A DNA stretch of 64,000 bases, from contig OZ034972.1 of NCBI GenBank assembly GCA_964030785.1, positions 49,667,538-49,731,537 on the forward strand. The letters run 5' to 3'. The position numbers and the translations under genes are program-made. Shown in pieces: positions 58,527 to 64,000 of the stretch; the first letter of the stretch is position 1; the number at the start of each line of letters is the position of its first letter. The notes beneath the pieces were generated by a model. That model saw only the letters and a list, made by a program, of their open reading frames with translations. It searched no databases and was not told the DNA's origin. Source of the DNA: Siderastrea siderea (Eukaryota > Cnidaria > Anthozoa > Scleractinia > Rhizangiidae).

Positions 58527-59820
58527 ACCGTATTTTCTCGATTAAACGCCGGACCCCGAATTCCGTATTAGTTGAATAATATTCCTGAAAAATCAGTCGA
58601 GTAAACGCGAGTCTGTATGATAACTATTTCGCACGTTTTTATTTCCAGTGTGGGAAAAGGGGTGTGGACTGGCGTATATCACGACTATCGCATCTCACTC
58701 GCTTACAACAAAACTGTCAATTCATTTGGCTGTATTGGAAAAAAAGTGTTCTCATGGATAGTATTGGTTTATTTTTTGTTTATCGTTAAGTTCCTGCCCA
58801 AGTTTACTTATTTTTTGTTAAATCGAACTATGATGTCTACGATTCAAAAATACAAATATTAAATGATTGATTGACATTTCTTTGTTGCTAGTGCGCGTGA
58901 AATTTTCTTCACTTCCGCTCCTAGACACATCGGTAGAACTAGACTTCGAGTCAACAATGAACATGTCGATGATAACTGCAGAATGTTTCTCTTGCAAAGA
59001 GAAATTTAAAAACGCTCTATTCCCTAAAGAAGCACACAACACAGCATCACGACGATGTATATATAGATGACGACGGGATAGTTCCAGTTTTCAAAGACAG
59101 CACGGGAAATGAAGTCGAGTTGCCCCAAGCTCGCTGGGTGCCAAGAGCCAGCAAGGATATAAGCTCTGGCTGTCAGGGTTGATATAGAGGCTGAATTCAA
59201 CCTTCCATCCTCGTTTACCAGTTAAAATTGAAAGTAAACCCCTTTAATAGGACTGTAATTAATTATGATGACGATGATTGGCATAATTACAGACCGTACG
59301 AGCTCATCTGAAAACAGGAGAAGATTGACACATGCATTGTATAGGTGCATGCATTCTATTGTTGCTCCTAATAATTATCTTATCCTTTTTAAAGTCCGAT
59401 GTGCTTGTTGCCGGCGTTTTCAGTGAATTTACAAAACACGACAGCCGGTCTTTCGAGCAAACCGTCTTGAACTTTTGAGTGACAGGTAACACAACATTGC
59501 ATTGTGCAGCGTCAAAAATGTCACGCAGGTCACACAACGACACATGCATAATAAAAAGCTGGGGCAGATAATCATACAGTTCCAGGCGTCATGTGTTCAG
59601 ATTGAGAACTGTACAAAACATTCAGAATTTACCAAAACTAAATTTAAAAAAAGGTCTGCCAAGGGTCTCAATATTCAACTATAACATGCGATCCAAAGCA
59701 AAATTCACTTGTAAATGTTTTCATTTTTAAGTTTTTTGTGAATTAGATAGACCACATTGTCCAAGTTACAGAATCTGTGTTTCTTTTGCAGTTAAACAAT
59801 TGCTCTAACGAGTTGTTGAC
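58527..59820. other. Flank beyond the array, no gene recognised
   Basis: It starts with CCGTATTTTCTCGATTAAACG, which looks like the end of a mobile element. A short coding-like fragment at about 59,063-59,160 (plus) reads DDGIVPVFKDSTGNEVELP but has no open context; family unknown. The other short frames show no domain. Confidence 0.4.
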
Positions 59821-59821
59821 A

Positions 59822-60905
59822 TCACATTATCAAAGACCTGCTAACTCAAACATATTTTCCCCTCGTTATGAATAACATCAGATTACGTTAGCAAAGTGTT
59901 TGATAATGCCGCAGCATCTAACTCATAGAATTACGGGCATGCCGCCTGAGTGTTTCTGTTGCATTTGAATAATCGCACTTAGGCGTTTTAGACATCATGA
60001 CATTACCAGAGGCCCAAAAACTCAAACATATTTTCCCCTCATTATGAACAACACCAGATTAAGTTAGCAAAGTGTTTGATAATGCCACAGCATCTAACTC
60101 ATGGAATCACGGGCGTGCCACCTGAGTGTTTATGTTGCATTTGAATAATCGCACTTAGGAGTTTTAGACATCATGACATTACCAGAGACCCACCAACTCA
60201 AACATATTTTCCCCTCATTATGAACATCACCAGATTAAGTTAGCAAAGTGTTTGATAATGCCACAGCATCTAACTCACAGAACCATGGGCGTGCCGCCTG
60301 AGTGTTTCTGTTGCATTTGAATAATCACACTTAGGAGTTTTAGACATCATGACATTACCAGAGACCCACCAACTCAAACATATTTTCCCCTCATTATGAA
60401 CAACACCAGATTAAGTTAGCAACGTGTTTGATAATGCCACAGCATCTAACTCACAGAATCATGGGCGTGCCGCCTGAGTGTTTCTGTTGCATTTGAATAA
60501 TCGCACTCAGGAGTTTTAGACATCATGACATTACCAGAGACCCACCAACTCAAACATATATATTTTCCCCTCATTATGAACAACACCAGATTAAGTTAGC
60601 AAAGTGTTTGATAATGCCACAGCATCCAACTCACAGAATCACGGGCGTGCCACCTGAGTGTTTCTGTTGCATTTGAATAATCACACTTAGGAGTTTTAGA
60701 CATCATGACATTACCAGAGACCCACCAACTCAAACATATTTTCTCCTCATTATGAACAACACCAGATTAAGTTAGCAACGTGTTTGATAATGCCACAGCA
60801 TCTAACTCACAGAATCATGGGCGTGCCGCCTGAGTGTTTCTGTTGCATTTGAATAATCGCACTCAGGAGTTTTAGACATCATGACATTATCAAAGACCCA
60901 CTAAC
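59822..60905. repeat. Satellite array, 176-bp unit, about six copies
   Basis: The phrase AACATATTTT recurs at 59,849, 60,025, 60,201, 60,377, 60,553 and 60,733: a period of 176 bp, with 4 bp extra (TATA) in copy 5. Copies differ by a few bases each. No open frame runs through it. Confidence 0.92.
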
Positions 60906-61325
60906 ACATACCAAAAAAATCTTGAATTATCACTGACCAACAAGTGTAGACCAAACCTGCTCACCCAAACCAAACAAATTACATCTGAAACACTGTTGGT
61001 CAAAGCCTTTTTGTTTGTGGTGGCACCTAAAAGAGCCGTTTTGTTGTGTTACCTGTAGCATGCTATGACACATGCTCGACCTACAGGATTTTTCCTGCAA
61101 TATGCAATGCAGGGTGGGTGGTGGTGGTGTGTGTGTGTGTGTGCGGGGGGGGGGGGGGAGCCATTTGTCTTAGCTTTTGGTCATTGCAAGACTGCCTCTC
61201 AGTTCATCTGCAACTGGTCTTTAAGGTTGGCCCTAGAAAAGAAAGGAAGGAAAACAGTCTTTATTAAGTCATGAGTTAAAAACAAGGGACAACCCTAGCT
61301 AGTTGGAATATATTTCACGGCACTG
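60906..61325. other. Spacer with GT/poly-G microsatellite
   Basis: Contains GTGGTGGTGTGTGTGTGTG followed by a G run at about 61,115-61,160. Nothing else recognised. Confidence 0.5.
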
Positions 61326-62136
61326 CATATCCAGAAATCGCAGACATTTGAGCCCACGGTCAACAAATCCTGCGGTAAATTGACCATCGAAGGGAACGCA
61401 ACAACAACAAAGAAATGTATGGAGATTAAAAAATTTCGAGAAATATCTCTTGATCAATTTGTTAAAGTATAAATGTGCAACCGGTTCATGGTAAACTGGT
61501 CTATCAAGAAAGATATAGTACAAAAAATAAGGTGGATACTTCGAATTTTATGTTTACTTTTTACGGTTTTCTGTGAGCAGTTTAGCGGCCAAAAAATATA
61601 AGGCGTGGAGGGGGATTTCATCGAAAAACCGAAAACTCATAGTTTATAAACAGCGATTACGGGTAAACATAATGGGATCGAAAAAATGTGCAAGTGGATT
61701 CACTAAAACTATACATGGAACAAACTAACCTTACGATTTTCAGCTCCATCCGATTGATTTTGATGTTTACTTTTTGCACTTGAAAACCACGAAAAAATAG
61801 CATTGGACCATACATTTGAAAGTCCACGCTAAAGTCCAAAAATCCGCTTTCTTGGAACTGCGATATTTCGGCCGAACCGGCTTCAAATACGCTACAAAAG
61901 CCATCCTTCGAAAGCTAAATTTCAGTACATTCGAACGTTAAGCGACTTAGTTTGGTCAGTGGTTTTTATATGGGCCAAAACATCGTTTTGTAAGGCGACT
62001 TATTGCATCGTGCACCATCATGAAATATGAGCCCAAACTATACCGCTTCGATCAGCGGTATGCATCATTTAAAAGAGCTGTCTATGTAGGACGCCCGAAA
62101 AGGCGCGGGCTCTAATGTCCGCGATTTCTGGATATG
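61326..62136. mobile_element. 811-bp element with ~30-bp terminal inverted repeats
   Basis: Left end CATATCCAGAAATCGCAGAC (61,326 on) matches the reverse complement of the right end (CATATCCAGAAATCGCGGAC, 62,136 backwards) with two mismatches over 30 bp. No long frame and no transposase inside; the target duplication is not clear. Non-autonomous DNA transposon likely. Confidence 0.6.
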
Positions 62137-62158
62137 ATTTACTGGTCCCTGCAACAAG

Positions 62159-62159
<1 letters not shown>

Positions 62160-62205
<46 letters not shown>
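62160..62205. repeat. CA dinucleotide microsatellite
   Basis: About 20 CA units with one CG interruption. Confidence 0.95.
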
Positions 62206-62640
62206 AAGGGACTAGTCCTTGGAACTAGTCCCAGGGAAAAGTCCCCTGTAGTGTCTACACGAAGGGACTAGCACTTGGCAGGGACAGTCTGGTTTGCTCT
62301 TTAAAAAAGGGCAGTTCACACAAAGGGCTCTGGGCTGATGATGTGTCACCATTTAAAAAGGATACTGGGTGCACATTGATTGATTGAAAGCAAAATGCCA
62401 TAAAATTAATAGCAATGTCATGTTAAATTATGCTCATAATTATTATGAGCAATAATTTCACAAAAATAGAAAGCTTTCTTCCCAAGTTTCCGAAATGTTA
62501 TATTGTAATACTGATAAAGTTTGGCTCTTTCTTTTCTTGCATATTCTATTTCTAAATTCTTTTGATTGTGTCAGTAAATTATAGTCTGCATGGCCTATCA
62601 CATTTCTATCAGTGGACTTCAATTTTGTACTTTGATTTTG
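62206..62640. other. Spacer, short GGGACTAG repeats only
   Basis: GGGACTAG / CTAGTCCC motifs recur several times at 62,210-62,300. Otherwise AT-rich and without a gene. Confidence 0.4.
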
Positions 62641-62724
62641 TTGTTATTTATATTTTTACAATATCGGAACAGGAATTTTTAACCAAGTGACATAGAAGAA
62701 CATTGTACAAACACTAACCAAAGA

Positions 62725-63120
62725 AAGGGCGCCCATCAATCTTGAGATTAAAAACAAGCTCATCAGGGAGTGGACCATGGAACTGCATATCTCTGATAAC
62801 CGAAGTGGTGACATTCTTGAGGTTGATTTCAAATCCAGGAACTTAAGGACGAAGCCTTTCAATACCAAGTAGATTCCTGGTGACATCAAACTGGCCCTTC
62901 CGTAATGCAGCCATGTTATTCTTCAATAGAATAATGGCCACATCAGACTTTTTCTGTGAAGTTAAAAATTGTATAACATTTTCCATAAAATTAAATCCAA
63001 TCTCTTCTGATATCAGCTTAAAGCACATCTTTTTTAAGAGAGCAAAACCAAAAAGATTGTTCAAAAATTCATTCACTTGTGAAAGATAGGATAACAGAAA
63101 GCTATGATGGTCTATGTCAT
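62725..63120 (-). pseudogene. Decayed minus-strand coding-like segment of unknown family
   Basis: Two overlapping minus-strand frames look protein-like: 62,843-63,120 (contains NFMENVIQFLTSQKKSDVAI and RNLLGIERLRP) and, in a shifted frame, about 62,726-62,842 (NVTTSVIRDMQFHGPLPDEL, then KIDGRPFFG before a GT). The frame change between them and the lack of a start suggest a broken gene or mobile-element ORF, or an exon end. I do not recognise the family. Confidence 0.3.
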
Positions 63121-63124
63121 AGTT

Positions 63125-63249
63125 TGTTATGTAATACACTTTTTGTACGCGCATGCGCAGAGAGTGCTTCACTCTCGGCACGCTCGGCTATCAATAAACG
63201 TATTGTTGTGCCATCGCTATTCCTCCTTCGTGAATTGAAAACTACAACA
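63125..63249 (+). mobile_element. Probable 5' LTR of a Ty3/Gypsy-like retrotransposon
   Basis: Begins TGTTATGTAATAC and ends ACAACA (TG...CA), contains AATAAA at about 63,194, and is followed directly by a primer-binding-like TGG. The left edge is a guess because the 3' LTR lies outside the window. Confidence 0.5.
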
Positions 63250-63267
63250 TGGTGCCAGGAGCGGGAT
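63250..63267 (+). promoter_or_regulatory. Putative primer-binding site
   Basis: TGGTGCCAGGAGCGGGAT starts with the TGG that pairs with a tRNA 3' CCA and lies just after the LTR. The complement resembles a Leu-type tRNA 3' end, but the tRNA is not identified. Confidence 0.5.
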
Positions 63268-63372
63268 TATACTGTTAGTGCTTTCGCTGAAGCGAACTCC
63301 GAAATCAGGTCGGTTTTTTGTCCTCGTTCGACCCGTTGAAACACCACATTTCCTACACCACAGGAAGACAAC

Positions 63373-64000
63373 ATGGCGGAACTCGCCGGGCTGCCAACTC
63401 CATGAATGGATTGGTCTTCGACTGACGCGCCGCAAGCGCTCAAAAAATTCAAGAACCTATGCGAGCTATACTTCTCCGGTCCGCTAAAGGACAAAAGCGA
63501 GGAAGAGCAAGTGAGTTATCTTCTGATTTGGTCCGGTGAAGAAGGCATCGAGCTGGTGTCCACGTGGGCGCTAACAGCTGACGACAAGAAGAAACTCAGC
63601 ACATATGGGGAAAAGTTCGAAGAGTACGTGGTGCGGCGAAGCAACCTCAGACTAGCACGCTACAAACTCCGCACCCTTAAACAGAAACCTGGTGAATCCG
63701 TAGATTCATTCCTAAAAAAAGACCGTATCCTAGTAACTGAATGCAAGTACACGAATCCTGACGAACACATTATTGATGCCCTGATTTTCGGGTCGAACAA
63801 CCCGCGCCTCCAGTCAAAGCACCCTTAAACAGCAACCTGGTGAATCCGTAGATTCATTCCTAAAAAAAGACCGTATCCTAGTAACTGAATGCAAGTACAC
63901 GAATCCTGACGAACACATTATTGATGCCCTGATTTTCGGGTCGAACAACCCGCGCCTCCAGTCAAAGCTTCTTGAATACGACTCCACCTTGACTCTCAGC
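63373..64000 (+). pseudogene. Damaged gag-like ORF of a Ty3/Gypsy-like retrotransposon
   Basis: The ATG at 63,373 opens a frame interrupted at 63,403 by TGA (a CGA-to-TGA change would explain it). Then comes a 140-codon frame with a gag-type helical pattern (FKNLCELYFSGPLKDKS, KLSTYGEKFEEYVVRRSNL, KYTNPDEHIIDALIFG), typical of metazoan Gypsy Gag. A 148-bp tandem duplication (63,671-63,818 repeated from 63,819) shifts the frame and stops it at 63,826. The sequence continues beyond the window. Not functional as it stands. Confidence 0.65.
63671..63966. repeat. 148-bp tandem duplication inside gag
   Basis: CACCCTTAAACAG.AACCTGG at 63,672 recurs at 63,820 and the copies agree almost completely to CAGTCAAAGC. 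The length is not a multiple of three. Confidence 0.9.

Noticed and set aside
58617..59070. Short frames in the flank beyond the array
   Set aside because: No recognisable domain, no splice context that could be supported, and opposite-strand frames of similar length overlap.
59822..60905. CRISPR-like array
   Set aside because: Whole 176-bp units repeat without unique spacers, and the genome is eukaryotic.

Overview
Eukaryotic, AT-rich, repeat-laden DNA, most like an anthozoan cnidarian (probably a stony coral). This is an inference from the small IL-17-like cytokine genes, an L2-type LINE, Ty3/Gypsy, tRNA-derived SINE sequence and fold-back elements. I cannot name the species.

From 1 to about 58,526 the window is a tandem array of one gene family, all on the minus strand. 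Each gene has a TATA box, a tiny first coding exon (7-10 codons), a ~0.56 kb phase-0 intron and a second exon holding the rest of a ~145-158 aa secreted protein. The protein has a signal peptide, an RxxR processing site and an IL-17-like domain (CPW...D.NPDR.P...A.C). Two subtypes alternate: A (A1 7031-8040, A2 17977-18987, A3 29104-30113, A4 40579-41614, A5 54960-55945) and B (B1 12037-13058, B2 23174-24195, B3 33620-34641, B4 45104-46154). The window opens inside the TATA box of a further B gene (B0). A2 and A3 share a 2-nt frameshift and look like pseudogenes; A4 has a stop-loss and an L2 insertion in its 3' UTR. The A and B halves descend from one ~5.5 kb ancestral unit; A+B forms an ~11.1 kb higher-order unit. 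Sequence 9.0-20.6 kb is almost the same as 20.2-31.7 kb.

Spacers hold no convincing second gene. A-gene 3' flanks carry GACT arrays and B-gene 3' flanks GATT arrays. A-gene 5' flanks carry a TTAA-flanked fold-back element (full in two units, internally deleted in two, absent in the last) and a SINE-like tRNA head. A Dorsal/kappaB-like GGGGAAAA(A)CC site sits ~70 bp upstream of TATA in every promoter except B3. Around 49.6-53.3 kb array sequence forms a 1.3 kb inverted duplication around a 1.07 kb TIR-bounded element containing a minisatellite.

From 58,527 to 64,000 the array has ended. This flank holds a 176-bp satellite (6 copies), an 811-bp element with 30-bp TIRs, CA/GT microsatellites, a decayed minus-strand coding-like stretch, and the 5' end (LTR, primer-binding site, damaged gag) of a Ty3/Gypsy-like retrotransposon.
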